62,175 bases of DNA from Planotetraspora phitsanulokensis (GCF_016863295.1 NZ_BOOP01000052.1:1-62175); one strand, 5' to 3'. Positions 52,691 to 61,384 are shown, counted from the first letter of the stretch. Notes: a model not told the origin generated them from the letters alone. Numbers and translations: made by a program.

Positions 52691-54571
52691 TCAGCTCGCC
52701 CCGGGGAAGCCCTCGTCGGGGAAGCCTCCGCCCGCGGATCCGGTCGGCAGGACCACCTGGTCCCCGTCGGCGAGCCCGTCGACGATCTCCACGTACTGGT
52801 CGCCGCGGATGCCGGTCTTCACGGTCCGCGGCACCTGGCCGCCGCCCTGCCGGACCGTCACCGTCGCCGTTCCGTCCGGGAGAGTCCGTACTGCCTGAGC
52901 CGGCACATACAGGGCGTCGTCGGCCGTGCCGGTGGTCACCTGTGCGGTCGCGCTCTGCCCGAGCAGCAGGTTGTCCGGCCGGTTCTCGAAGGAGATCGTC
53001 ACTCCGTAGCGGACGAGCCTGCCGCTCGTCGTCGCCGTGGGATCGATGTGGGCGACGACGCCGTCGTACTCCTCGCCCGGATGGGTGGCCAGCGTGATCG
53101 TGGCCTTCTGGCCCACCTTGAGCGACTGGATGTCCGACTGGGTGAACATCGCCTGCATCTGGAGGTCGCCGAGGTCGCCGAGGGTGATGAAGTCGCCGGA
53201 GGTGTACTGCGTGCCGACGGTTCCCGCGATCGAAAGGATCGTGCCGTCGGAGGGAGCCGTGATCTTCACTCCCGCGAGCGCCTGCCTGGCGTCGGCGAGA
53301 TCGGACGTCGCCTTGCTGACGGCCGCCTCGGCCTCCGCCTCGGTCATCGGCGTGCCGCCGCCGCGGCCACCCGAGCCGCCGAAACCGCCTCCACCCCGGC
53401 CGATACCGCCGCCGCCCCGGCCGGAGCCCCCGCCCTGACCGCTGCCCGGGCCGCCCGGGCCTCCGCCCTGGCCGCCCCCGCCCTGCCCGGGCGTTCCGCC
53501 TCCGGGAGGACAGGTCGGCGAGGGCGTCGCGCTCGGCGGCGCGGAGTGCGTGGGGGTCGGCGACGGAGTCGCATGCGTGGGAGTCGGGGTGGGAGTGGGC
53601 GTGGGTGTACGCGTGGGCGTCACGGTCGGTGTGACGGTCGGGGTGGGCGAGGGCGAGGGGCTGGGGTGCTTGGTCCAGGTCTGCCGTGCCCCGCCGGCCG
53701 AGGTGGTGTTCGCGGACGCCGCGCCGGTGTGCGCTCCGCTGCCCGACGTGCCGCCGGGGTTCGCCGCTCCGGAACCGCTCGCCGCCGTGTGACCCGTCCC
53801 GGCGTCGTGCGTACGGCCGGCGGAGCCCTGTGTGGGCGTGTGAACCGGTGTGGAGGGGGACGAGAGCGGCGGGCGCTCCCGCCGCTGACCGGAGTCGAAC
53901 GACACCAGGGACACGTTGAGGGCGAGCCAGCCGTGGCTGGTCGCCACGTCCGCGGAGGCGGAGGCGGACGCGGGCCGGGTCCCGCAGGACGGCACCGTGC
54001 CGCCCGAGCCGGAGCCGCCCGAGCCGGTGCCCCCGGAGCCTGCCCCACCGGAGCCTGCCCCACCGGATGCCCCCGCACCGCCGGATCCCCCGGAGGACGA
54101 GCCGGAGGAGCCGTGCCCCGCCGACGAGGTGCCGGCGGTCGCGCGGGCCATGGCGGGGATGACCGCGGCGCCGCCCGAAGCCGCCGCGGAGGTCACCGAC
54201 GTGCCGCTCTGGACCTTGTCGAGGGTGTCCTGCGCGGCGGCGAGCGCCGCCGTGGCGGCGTCGTAGTCCTCGCGGGCGATGGTGTCGTCGATGCGGGCCA
54301 GCACGCGGCCCTTCTTCACCTTGTCCCCGACCTTGACGTTGAGCTTCCGCACCGTGCCCGCCGCCCCGAACGCCAGATCGCTCACTCCGTCGTTGACGGT
54401 GTTGCCCGCGGCGGAGACGTACGCGGACACGGTGCCGCGCTTGGCCGCGGCGAGCGAGATCTGCCCGGCCGCGGGGGAGCCGCCGTCGCCCACACGGAGG
54501 ACGGCGAAGCTCGCGATGGCGACCCCGGCGAGGGCCAGTCCCCCGACGCGGATCGGAATGCTCGGTGTCAT
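52691..54571 (-). CDS. Membrane-fusion (HlyD/MacA-type) adaptor 1 with giant low-complexity insert
   Basis: A 626-residue protein. An N-terminal helix (about 7-25) anchors it. The first half of a lipoyl-type domain is GTVRKLNVKVGDKVKKGRVL; the second half is VKITAPSDGTILSIAGTVGT, then the beta-barrel TQSDIQSLKVGQKATITLA. Between them, where the family has a coiled-coil hairpin, lies about 240 residues of low complexity: Gly/Ser tracts, a Ser/Thr/His stretch, a pure Thr-Pro run and Gly/Arg/Gln repeats. The frame is intact across it. ATG 54571 has GAGG 9 bp upstream. It is convergent with kinase 1 (22-bp gap) and divergent from adaptor 2. Confidence 0.85.
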   Translation of the reverse strand: MTPSIPIRVGGLALAGVAIASFAVLRVGDGGSPAAGQISLAAAKRGTVSAYVSAAGNTVNDGVSDLAFGAAGTVRKLNVKVGDKVKKGRVLARIDDTIAREDYDAATAALAAAQDTLDKVQSGTSVTSAAASGGAAVIPAMARATAGTSSAGHGSSGSSSGGSGGAGASGGAGSGGAGSGGTGSGGSGSGGTVPSCGTRPASASASADVATSHGWLALNVSLVSFDSGQRRERPPLSSPSTPVHTPTQGSAGRTHDAGTGHTAASGSGAANPGGTSGSGAHTGAASANTTSAGGARQTWTKHPSPSPSPTPTVTPTVTPTRTPTPTPTPTPTHATPSPTPTHSAPPSATPSPTCPPGGGTPGQGGGGQGGGPGGPGSGQGGGSGRGGGGIGRGGGGFGGSGGRGGGTPMTEAEAEAAVSKATSDLADARQALAGVKITAPSDGTILSIAGTVGTQYTSGDFITLGDLGDLQMQAMFTQSDIQSLKVGQKATITLATHPGEEYDGVVAHIDPTATTSGRLVRYGVTISFENRPDNLLLGQSATAQVTTGTADDALYVPAQAVRTLPDGTATVTVRQGGGQVPRTVKTGIRGDQYVEIVDGLADGDQVVLPTGSAGGGFPDEGFPGAS

Positions 54572-54703
54572 GGCGGCCATCCTCGTGACGCCACGTCATC
54601 GCTCGCTTGGCCCTGCCTGAGAGTTATCTGAAAATGCGACTTCCAGGAAACTGTCAGCATCGGCCGAGGTTGCCCGAAGCGGGATCCGCCAGGGTTCAGC
54701 GTC
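54572..54703. promoter_or_regulatory. Divergent promoter region between the two adaptors
   Basis: A 132-bp spacer that must hold the start signals of both adaptor units. An AT-richer patch with CTGAGAGTTATCTGAAAATG (54618-54637) contains two CTGA-A-type hexamers 11 bp apart, a possible response-regulator site. No match to the CTTAAC repeat is seen. Confidence 0.4.
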
Positions 54704-55888
54704 GTGAAGCTGTCGACGAAGCGCAGAGCGCTGATCATCAACGGCGTCCTGGGAGTGTTGCTGCTCGGTGGAGTCGGCGTGGCCTACGCCTCCCTCGGGA
54801 ACGGCTCATCGAATGAGGCGGCGCCTCTGACCACGCGTGTGACGCGCGCGAATGTGTCGTCCTCGGTGTCGGCCTCCGGTTCCGTCGCGAGCTCCCGGAC
54901 GAGATCTCTCGATTTCGGTACGAGCGGCACGGTCGAGTCGATCGCGGTCGAGTCGGGCGACAAGGTGAAGAAGGGCCGCGTGCTGGCACGCCTCGACGAC
55001 ACCGCGGCGCAGGAGAGCCTCGACGCGGCCAAGGCCGCCCTGGACGCCGCGAACGCGGGCGACACCTCGACCCCGTCGGGCTACTCGCAGTACATCAGTG
55101 CGCGCAACTCCTACCGGGCGGCCGAGCGGGCCGTCGCGGGGACGGAGATCAAGGCGCCGTTCGCCGGGACCATCGTGGCGGTGAACGGCTCGGAGGGCGG
55201 TTCGTCGGGCGGTTCGGGAGGCGGCGCCTCGTCCAGCGGTTCCTCGGGCGGTTCCGGAGCCGGCGCGGGCGGTTCCGGCGGCGCCTCAGGCGGTGGATCG
55301 TCGAGCGCCGCCGGCACGTCGAGCACGGGCACCGGGTTCATCGAGATCGCCGACCCGACGCGCCTGCAGATCGTCGGCCAGTTCACCGAGGCCGACGTGA
55401 CCAAGCTCAAGGTCGGCCAGCCGGCGACCGTCACCTTCGACGCGCTGACCGGGGTGACCGCGAACGGCAAGGTGAGCGTCATCGACCCGCAACCGCAGAC
55501 CACCAACAACGTCGTCCAGTACGCCGTGACGATCTCGCTGAGCGATGTTCCGAAGACCGTGCGGCTCGGCCAGACCGCCGGCGTCCAGGTCACCGTCGCC
55601 TCGGTCGACAACGCGCTGGCCGTGGCGAACGCCGCGGTCACCACCGCGGGCGGCCGCAGCACCGTCAGGGTCCTCGAGAACGGCAGGCAGGTCGTGAAGC
55701 CGGTCGAGATCGGCGTGAAGGGCGACACCCTCACTGAGATCAAGTCCGGGCTCCAGGAGGGCGACCAGGTCGTCAGGACCCTCCCCACGACGACGGGCAC
55801 CGGCGGGGGCTTCCAGTTCCCCGGCGGCGGCGGCGGGTTCGGCGGCGGGGGCGGTGGCGCCTTCGGCGGCCGGGGAGGCCGGGGATGA
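54704..55888 (+). CDS. Membrane-fusion (HlyD/MacA-type) adaptor 2
   Basis: A 394-residue protein with N-terminal helix (ALIINGVLGVLLLGGVGVAY), first lipoyl half GTVESIAVESGDKVKKGRVL, a short helical hairpin (about 103-145), second lipoyl half EIKAPFAGTIVAVNG, a Gly/Ser-rich insert of about 55 residues, and a beta-barrel (VGQFTEADVTKLKVGQPATV). The C-terminus is Gly/Phe-rich (GGGGGFGGGGGGAFGGRGG). GTG 54704. Its stop overlaps the ATPase start (ATGA). It is the adaptor most directly tied to the exporter. Confidence 0.9.
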   Translation: MKLSTKRRALIINGVLGVLLLGGVGVAYASLGNGSSNEAAPLTTRVTRANVSSSVSASGSVASSRTRSLDFGTSGTVESIAVESGDKVKKGRVLARLDDTAAQESLDAAKAALDAANAGDTSTPSGYSQYISARNSYRAAERAVAGTEIKAPFAGTIVAVNGSEGGSSGGSGGGASSSGSSGGSGAGAGGSGGASGGGSSSAAGTSSTGTGFIEIADPTRLQIVGQFTEADVTKLKVGQPATVTFDALTGVTANGKVSVIDPQPQTTNNVVQYAVTISLSDVPKTVRLGQTAGVQVTVASVDNALAVANAAVTTAGGRSTVRVLENGRQVVKPVEIGVKGDTLTEIKSGLQEGDQVVRTLPTTTGTGGGFQFPGGGGGFGGGGGGAFGGRGGRG

Positions 55889-56625
55889 CCGGGCAGGCGG
55901 CGCCGGTCCTGGACATTCGGGCCGTGGCCAAGGTGTACGGCGAGGGTGAGACCGCGGTGCACGCCCTTCGGGGCGTCTCGCTGAAGGTCGAGCGGGGCGA
56001 CTACGTGGCGATCATGGGTGCCTCCGGGTCGGGCAAGTCGACGCTGATGAACATCATCGGCTGCCTCGACGTCCCGTCGTCCGGGAGCTACCTGCTCGAC
56101 GGCACCAATGTGGGCGTGCTCGACGAGGTGCGGCTGGCGATCGTCCGCAACCGCAAGATCGGCTTCGTCTTCCAGTCGTTCAACCTGATTCCGCGGATGA
56201 GCGCGCTGGCCAATGTGGAGCTGCCGCTGGCGTACGGCGGGGTGAAGGCGGCGGAGCGGCGCACGAGGGCGCTGGCGGCGCTGGACCAGGTCGGCCTGGC
56301 GGAGCGGGTGGGACACCAGCCCAACGAGCTGTCCGGCGGTCAGCAGCAGCGGGTGGCGCTGGCCCGGGCACTGGTGACGTCGCCGACGCTGCTGCTCGCC
56401 GACGAGCCGACCGGAGCCCTGGACAGCAAGTCCAGCGACGACGTGATGCGGATCTTCGACGGGCTCAGCGCGAGCGGGCGGACCATCGTGCTGATCACGC
56501 ACGAGGACGACGTGGCCGCCCACGCGAAACGCGTCATCCGGTTGATGGACGGCCAGGTGGTCGAGGACTCCCGCAGGTCGCCGGTCGGCGGCCTTCCCCC
56601 ACGGCTGGCAGAGGTGACCACGTGA
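55885..56625 (+). CDS. MacB-type ABC exporter ATPase
   Basis: A 246-residue ATPase of the MacB/LolD/FtsE group: Walker A GASGSGKSTLMNIIGCLD, signature NELSGGQQQRVALARAL, Walker B LLLADEPTGALDSKS and switch IVLITHEDDVAAHAKR. ATG 55885 overlaps the adaptor stop by 4 bp and its end overlaps the permease start by 4 bp, so the three are translated as a block. Confidence 0.95.
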   Translation: MTGQAAPVLDIRAVAKVYGEGETAVHALRGVSLKVERGDYVAIMGASGSGKSTLMNIIGCLDVPSSGSYLLDGTNVGVLDEVRLAIVRNRKIGFVFQSFNLIPRMSALANVELPLAYGGVKAAERRTRALAALDQVGLAERVGHQPNELSGGQQQRVALARALVTSPTLLLADEPTGALDSKSSDDVMRIFDGLSASGRTIVLITHEDDVAAHAKRVIRLMDGQVVEDSRRSPVGGLPPRLAEVTT

Positions 56626-57911
56626 ACCCGTTCGAGGTCCTGCGCTTCGCCCTGCGGGGTCTGGCGGCCAACAAGCTGCGCAGCGCGCTGACCACGCTCG
56701 GCATCCTGATCGGCGTCGCGGCGGTGATCCTGCTGGTCGCCGTCGGCGAGGGGTCCTCGCAGCAGATCCAGCAGAACATCCAGCGGCTGGGCGCCAACTC
56801 GCTGACGATCTCCCCGTCCACGTCGGGCGGCGGGGGTGGCGGCGGAGGGGGTGGCGGCGGTTTCGCCCGCCTGCTCGGCGGCGGTGCCGGCGGCGGGCGG
56901 CAGCAGGGTTCGGGCCCGCGCACCCAGGCCAAGGACCTGACGGTGGAGGACGCCCGCGCGCTGGCCGACCCGTCGGGCGCGCCGTCGGTCAAGAGCGTGT
57001 CCCCGGTGGTGTCGGCCCAGTCGCAGACGGCCACGTACGAGGGGGCGAGCCACACGATCCAGCAACTCGTCGGCACATACCCGAGCTATTTCGAGGCGTC
57101 GAACAAGCCCGTGGTCAAGGGCACGTACTTCTACAACGACGACGTGACCGCGGCGAGGAAGGTCGTGGTCATCGGGAACACGGTGGCCGAGGACCTGTTC
57201 GGCTCCGTCGATCCGGTGGGCAAGCAGATCGTGGTGTCCGGCGTGCCGTTCACGGTCGTGGGGGTGCTGAAGGAGGCCGGCTCGTCGGGATTCCAGGACG
57301 CCGACGACGTGGCGATCGCGCCGCTGCCCGCGGTGCAGCAGAGCCTGACCGGGTTCGGACCGCTCGGCCAGATCCTGGTGCAGGCCAAGAGCGCCGAGGC
57401 GGTGGACTCGGCTCAGGCCGAGGTGACCGACATCCTCAACCAGCGGCACGGCATCACCGGCACGGCGACGGCCGACTTCCGCATCCTCAACCAGGCGACG
57501 CTGCAGGAGACGGTCAGCGCCGCGACCGGCACGTTCACGGTGCTGCTCGGGGCCGTGGCCGCGATCAGCCTGCTCGTGGGCGGCATCGGCATCACGAACA
57601 TCATGCTGGTCACGGTCACCGAGCGGACCAGGGAGATCGGCATCCGCAAGGCGATCGGCGCGCCGCGGGGGGCGATCCTCGGTCAGTTCCTCGTCGAGGC
57701 GACCGTGCTGAGCCTCGTCGGCGGCCTGTTAGGCGTGGCGATCGCGGTGATCGGCGCCCAGTTCACGATCGCCGGGGTCAAACCCGTGCTGGTGCCGCTG
57801 TCGATCGTGCTGGCGCTCGCGGTCTCGGTCGCGATCGGCCTGTTCTTCGGCAGCTACCCCGCCAACCGCGCCGCCAAGCTGCGGCCGATCGAAGCCCTGC
57901 GCTTCGAGTGA
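56622..57911 (+). CDS. MacB-type ABC exporter permease (FtsX fold)
   Basis: A 429-residue permease: first helix about 20-45 (LTTLGILIGVAAVILLVAVG), a MacB periplasmic core domain (about 50-290), and three C-terminal helices (TVLLGAVAAISLLVGGIGIT, LVEATVLSLVGGLLGVAIAV, PLSIVLALAVSVAIGLFFGS). TERTREIGIRKAIGAPRGAI is the FtsX signature loop. A pure glycine run (about residues 68-80) and further Gly/Arg/Gln follow the first helix, which is not usual. Starts GTG 56622. MacB systems push peptides, lipids or drugs outward by mechanotransmission; the cargo here is unknown. Confidence 0.94.
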   Translation: MNPFEVLRFALRGLAANKLRSALTTLGILIGVAAVILLVAVGEGSSQQIQQNIQRLGANSLTISPSTSGGGGGGGGGGGGFARLLGGGAGGGRQQGSGPRTQAKDLTVEDARALADPSGAPSVKSVSPVVSAQSQTATYEGASHTIQQLVGTYPSYFEASNKPVVKGTYFYNDDVTAARKVVVIGNTVAEDLFGSVDPVGKQIVVSGVPFTVVGVLKEAGSSGFQDADDVAIAPLPAVQQSLTGFGPLGQILVQAKSAEAVDSAQAEVTDILNQRHGITGTATADFRILNQATLQETVSAATGTFTVLLGAVAAISLLVGGIGITNIMLVTVTERTREIGIRKAIGAPRGAILGQFLVEATVLSLVGGLLGVAIAVIGAQFTIAGVKPVLVPLSIVLALAVSVAIGLFFGSYPANRAAKLRPIEALRFE

Positions 57912-57927
57912 CAGCCAGGAGATGAAT

Positions 57928-58518
57928 GTGAGCAGGCACAAGGCCGCGGACGTGCTGGAGATCTCGCCCTTCGACGACGATCTCCAGGCCGAACTTGCGG
58001 CCCAGCCGGCCCGGCGCGGGCCGTCGAAGCTGACCATGCTGCTCGGCGCGGGCGTCGTGCTCGTGGCCGGGTTCCTCGTGGGCGTCCAGGCGCAGAAGCA
58101 CGCCGCCACCCCGTCCGGCTCCGTGCCGTTCGGCTCCCTCCTGTCCGGCCAGGGCAACGCCGGCGGGCAGCGGGGGCAGGGCGGTTTCGGCGCCGCAGGC
58201 GGCGGCGGAGGTGGCGGGGGACGCGGCGGCGGTGGTTTCGGAGGCGGCGGCCTCGGGGGTGCCGCCGCGAACGCGACCTTCGGGACGGTCAAGCTCGTCG
58301 ACGGCGACAAGATCTACGTCCAGACCGTGAACGGGGACGTCGTCACGGTGAAGACCAGCACCTCCACCAAGATCCAGGTTTCCAAGACAGGGAAGGCCAA
58401 GGATCTCAAGACGGGCAGCGTGGTGGTCGTCGCGGGAGACAAGGACGCGCAGGGGATCGTCGACGCCACCTCGGTCACGCAGAGCGCCGCCCTCGGCGGC
58501 AGAGGGGCGGGCTCATGA
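57928..58518 (+). CDS. Membrane-anchored Gly-rich protein with DUF5666-like domain
   Basis: A 196-residue protein: cytoplasmic N-terminus with EISPFDDDLQAELAAQPARR, one helix (LTMLLGAGVVLVAGFLVGVQ), a Gly-rich segment (about 75-115), and a small beta-domain (FGTVKLVDGDKIYVQTVNGD, VVTVKTSTSTKIQVS, LKTGSVVVVAGDKD) like DUF5666, which in other proteins is an OB-like extracytoplasmic domain. GTG 57928 has AGGAG 6 bp upstream; ATG 57922 would have none. The stop overlaps regulator 2 (ATGA). It links exporter genes with the second two-component system. Confidence 0.8.
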   Translation: MSRHKAADVLEISPFDDDLQAELAAQPARRGPSKLTMLLGAGVVLVAGFLVGVQAQKHAATPSGSVPFGSLLSGQGNAGGQRGQGGFGAAGGGGGGGGRGGGGFGGGGLGGAAANATFGTVKLVDGDKIYVQTVNGDVVTVKTSTSTKIQVSKTGKAKDLKTGSVVVVAGDKDAQGIVDATSVTQSAALGGRGAGS

Positions 58519-59204
58519 CCGCGGAGGCGCGACTGCTCGTCGTCGACGACGAGCCGAACATCCGGGAACTGCTGTCGGTGAGCCTGCGCTACGCGGGGTT
58601 CGAGGTCGTGACGGCCTCCGACGGCCGGGAGGCCGTCCAGATCGCGGAGCGCACACGACCGGATCTGATCGTGCTCGACGTGATGCTCCCCGACATGGAC
58701 GGCTTCGCCGTGGCGGGCCGGCTCAAGGCGGCCGGACGGCGCGTCCCGGCGGTGTTCCTCACGGCCAGGGACGCGAGCGAGGACAAGCTCGCCGGCCTGG
58801 CGCTCGGGGACGACTACGTCACCAAGCCGTTCAGCCTCGACGAGGTCCTGGCGCGGATCCGGGCGGTGCTGCGCCGTACTCGCGGCGAGGTCGCCGCGCC
58901 GCCCCGCCTCCAGGTCGCCGACCTGGAGCTGGACCAGGACGCCCACCAGGTGTGGCGCGCGGGCAGGCCCGTACGGCTCTCGCCGACCGAGTTCAAGCTC
59001 CTGCACTACTTCATGATCAACCAGGGTCGGGTGTTGTCGAAGGCGCAGATCCTCGATCACGTGTGGCACTACGACTTCGGAGGCGACCGCAACGTCGTGG
59101 AGTCGTACGTGTCCTATCTGCGGCGGAAGGTCGACACAGCCGACCTCAAGCTCATCCACACGCTTCGCGGCGTGGGCTATGTTCTCCGTGCTCCGCGCCA
59201 GTGA
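58515..59204 (+). CDS. OmpR-family response regulator 2
   Basis: A 229-residue regulator closely similar to regulator 1: phosphoacceptor D55 (LIVLDVMLPDMDG), acidic D11-D12, and winged helix LSPTEFKLLHYFMINQGRVL, SYVSYLRRKVDT, LIHTLRGVGYVL. Oddity: the loop before the conserved Lys reads ALGDDYVTKPF, one residue shorter than the usual G-[AG]-D-D-Y (regulator 1 has LGGDDYVTKPF). ATG 58515 overlaps the upstream stop, and the kinase start overlaps its end by 26 bp. Confidence 0.94.
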   Translation: MTAEARLLVVDDEPNIRELLSVSLRYAGFEVVTASDGREAVQIAERTRPDLIVLDVMLPDMDGFAVAGRLKAAGRRVPAVFLTARDASEDKLAGLALGDDYVTKPFSLDEVLARIRAVLRRTRGEVAAPPRLQVADLELDQDAHQVWRAGRPVRLSPTEFKLLHYFMINQGRVLSKAQILDHVWHYDFGGDRNVVESYVSYLRRKVDTADLKLIHTLRGVGYVLRAPRQ

Positions 59205-60627
59205 GCTGAGAAGGAGGGTGGCCCGCACCCCACTCTGGCTGCGCCTCGTCGGGGGGACGCTGCTGCTCGTCACGCTCGCCATCGCGCTGACGGGCGGCTT
59301 CGCCGTCCAGTTGCTGCGCGGCTATCTGGTGCAACGGGTCGACACCCAGCTCCTGACGATGGGCAGACGCCCGCCGGACCTCCCGCTCGACGCGGTGCCG
59401 CGGCAGGGGGGCCTGCCGGGAGGGCCGCTGCGGTTGTTCGGCTCGTTCTACATCGTCCAGCTCGACGGGACCGGTGCCGTCCTGCGGACCATCCAGGAGC
59501 CGCCGAACGCCGACCTGCCCCTGCTGCCCCGGCCGGCCGGGGGCGGGCACGGGCTGTTCACGGTCGAGTCGCCGTCGGGATCGAAGTGGCGGGCGATCGT
59601 GGCGCGCGACGAGGCGGGCGGGTTCCGCGCGGTCGCGATGAACCTGAACGAGATCGACGGCACGGTCTCCCGGCTGATGGTCATCGTCTCCGGGGTCGGC
59701 TTCGCCGTGCTGGTCGCCCTGGGAGTCGCCTGCTACTGGCTCGTACGGCGAAGCCTGCGGCCGTTGGGCGAGATCGAGCGGACCGCGGAGGCGATCGCCT
59801 CCGGCGACCTGTCGCGCCGCGTGCCGCTCCGGCATCCGCGGACCGAGATGGGCCGGCTCGGCCGATCGATCAACGGGATGTTGTCCCAGATCGAGGCGGG
59901 CTTCCGGGACCGGGAGGCGTCGCAGGAGCGGATGCGCCGGTTCATGGCGGACGCCTCACACGAGCTGCGCACCCCGCTCACCTCGATCCGCGGCTTCGCC
60001 GAGCTCGCCCGGCAGCAGCGGTCGGCCGACCCGCTCCCTCTGGTGCGCCGGATCGAGGACGAGGCGGCCAAGATGGGCCTGCTGGTGGACGACCTGCTCC
60101 TGCTCGCCCGCCTCGACCAGGAGCGCCCCCTGGAGCGGCGGCCCGTCGACCTGCTGAGCCTGGCGGCGGGCGCCGTCCTGGACGCCCAGATGCTCGCCCC
60201 GGACCGGGAGATCGACCTGGTCCGCCTGGACGGGTCCGACCAGCCGGTGTGCGTGCTCGGCGACGAGACGCGGCTGCGACAGGTCGTCGGCAACCTCATG
60301 CGCAACGCCCTCAAGCACACGCCCCCCGGCACGGCCTTCCGGGTCGGGGTGGGTCTGACGCCCGGGACCGAGCAGGCCGCGGTGCTCGAGGTGACCGACG
60401 ACGGTCCGGGACTGTCGCGGGAGGACGCCGAACGCGTCTTCGAACGGTTCTACCGGGCCGACCCGGCGCGCAGCCGGTCCGACTCGGGCGGGACCGGACT
60501 GGGCCTGTCCATCGCCGCGGCCCTCGTGCAGGCCCACGGCGGCACCATCACCGCGGAGAGCGAGCCGGGCCATGGGGCGACCTTCCGGGTTCGCCTTCCC
60601 TCCTGTTCGCCCGTTACGAAAGGCTAG
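59179..60627 (+). CDS. Sensor histidine kinase 2
   Basis: A 482-residue membrane kinase paralogous to kinase 1. Helices at about 22-48 and 168-190; a sensor of about 120 residues between them; HAMP (RSLRPLGEIERTAEAIASGD); H261 in ADASHELRTPLTSIRGFAE; N-box NLMRNALKHTPPG; G-boxes DDGPGLS and GGTGLGLSIA. No acidic tail. The ATG 59179 overlaps regulator 2. A GTG at 59218 directly abuts AAGGAGG (no spacing) and is a less likely start. Confidence 0.93.
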   Translation: MFSVLRASELRRRVARTPLWLRLVGGTLLLVTLAIALTGGFAVQLLRGYLVQRVDTQLLTMGRRPPDLPLDAVPRQGGLPGGPLRLFGSFYIVQLDGTGAVLRTIQEPPNADLPLLPRPAGGGHGLFTVESPSGSKWRAIVARDEAGGFRAVAMNLNEIDGTVSRLMVIVSGVGFAVLVALGVACYWLVRRSLRPLGEIERTAEAIASGDLSRRVPLRHPRTEMGRLGRSINGMLSQIEAGFRDREASQERMRRFMADASHELRTPLTSIRGFAELARQQRSADPLPLVRRIEDEAAKMGLLVDDLLLLARLDQERPLERRPVDLLSLAAGAVLDAQMLAPDREIDLVRLDGSDQPVCVLGDETRLRQVVGNLMRNALKHTPPGTAFRVGVGLTPGTEQAAVLEVTDDGPGLSREDAERVFERFYRADPARSRSDSGGTGLGLSIAAALVQAHGGTITAESEPGHGATFRVRLPSCSPVTKG

Positions 60628-60636
60628 GTAGATCCC

Positions 60637-61170
60637 ATGCGCTACGTACATGTCGCGGTGGTCGCGGCGCTGGCGGTCGCGGTCGCCGGTTGCGGCGGGG
60701 GCGACGGAGGCGGGAGCACGACGGCGGCGGCCGCTCCGAGCGGCGACCAGAGAGCCGCCTTCACCGCGTGTCTCCAGAAGAACGGCGTCACCCTGCCGAG
60801 CGGGCGCCCGACGGCGAGGCCCAGCGGGCGTCCGACGGCGCGGCCCAGTGGCCGTCCCAGCGGACGCCCGAGCGGCGGATTCGGTGGGTTCCGGTCGATG
60901 TCGCCTGAGATGCAGAAGGCCTTCCAGGCCTGTGCCTCGCTCATGCCCCAGGGCGGCGGCGGGTTCGGCCGCGGCCGCGGCGGCGGCAACGGGAACGGGG
61001 CCGACGCGGGCGCGCTGCAGGCCTTCCGCACGTGCATGAACGACAACGGGGCCGATCTTCCCCAGGGTGCGGGCATGCGCGGCATCGACAGGAACGACCC
61101 CAAGGTGGCCAAGGCGCTGGAGAAGTGCCGGCCGCTGCTGCCGACGGCCGCCCCGTCGCCGAGCGCCTGA
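60637..61170 (+). CDS. Lipoprotein with duplicated C..NG..LP motif
   Basis: A 177-residue secreted lipoprotein: lipobox VAVAGC (Cys19) after MRYVHVAVVAALAVAV. Two similar modules follow. Module 1: FTACLQKNGVTLP ... AFQACASLMP. Module 2: FRTCMNDNGADLP ... ALEKCRPLLP. Each has two Cys, suggesting one disulfide per module. The linker in module 1 is a tandem SGRPTARP-type repeat from a 24-bp DNA repeat. A Gly/Arg/Asn tract separates the modules. It lies 9 bp after kinase 2, so it belongs to the operon; a role as sensor ligand, accessory or substrate of the exporter is inferred. Confidence 0.82.
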   Translation: MRYVHVAVVAALAVAVAGCGGGDGGGSTTAAAAPSGDQRAAFTACLQKNGVTLPSGRPTARPSGRPTARPSGRPSGRPSGGFGGFRSMSPEMQKAFQACASLMPQGGGGFGRGRGGGNGNGADAGALQAFRTCMNDNGADLPQGAGMRGIDRNDPKVAKALEKCRPLLPTAAPSPSA

Positions 61171-61191
61171 GCTCGTCACCGGCACCCTGCT

Positions 61192-61227
61192 GCCCCTGCC
61201 CGGACTGCGTGGCCGCAGGGCAGGGGC
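61192..61227 (+). terminator. Hairpin after the lipoprotein gene
   Basis: GCCCCTGCCC and GGGCAGGGGC are perfect 10-bp arms 21 bp after the stop. Likely end of the exporter and sensor operon. Between it and 61385 I see only two small palindromes (GGTTC-G-GAACC at 61337; GAGGCCC-GTG-GGGCCTC at 61350) and no gene. Confidence 0.65.
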
Positions 61228-61384
61228 GGCGCGGCCGAATCCGTGCATGGTATCGACAGGGGTTTTCCGCCTAGTGTCCCCTGCTTCGGAGTGATCCGGA
61301 GGAGTGCTGTTCTCCCTGGTCAGGATCCGTTTCTAGGTTCGGAACCATAGAGGCCCGTGGGGCCTCATTGGGCCACTTCCGTGG

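Noticed and set aside
53540..53660. Possible tandem DNA repeat or CRISPR-like array (Thr-Pro coding)
   Set aside because: The periodic GTGGGCGTG-like sequence simply encodes alternating Thr and Pro in adaptor 1; no spacers of fixed length.
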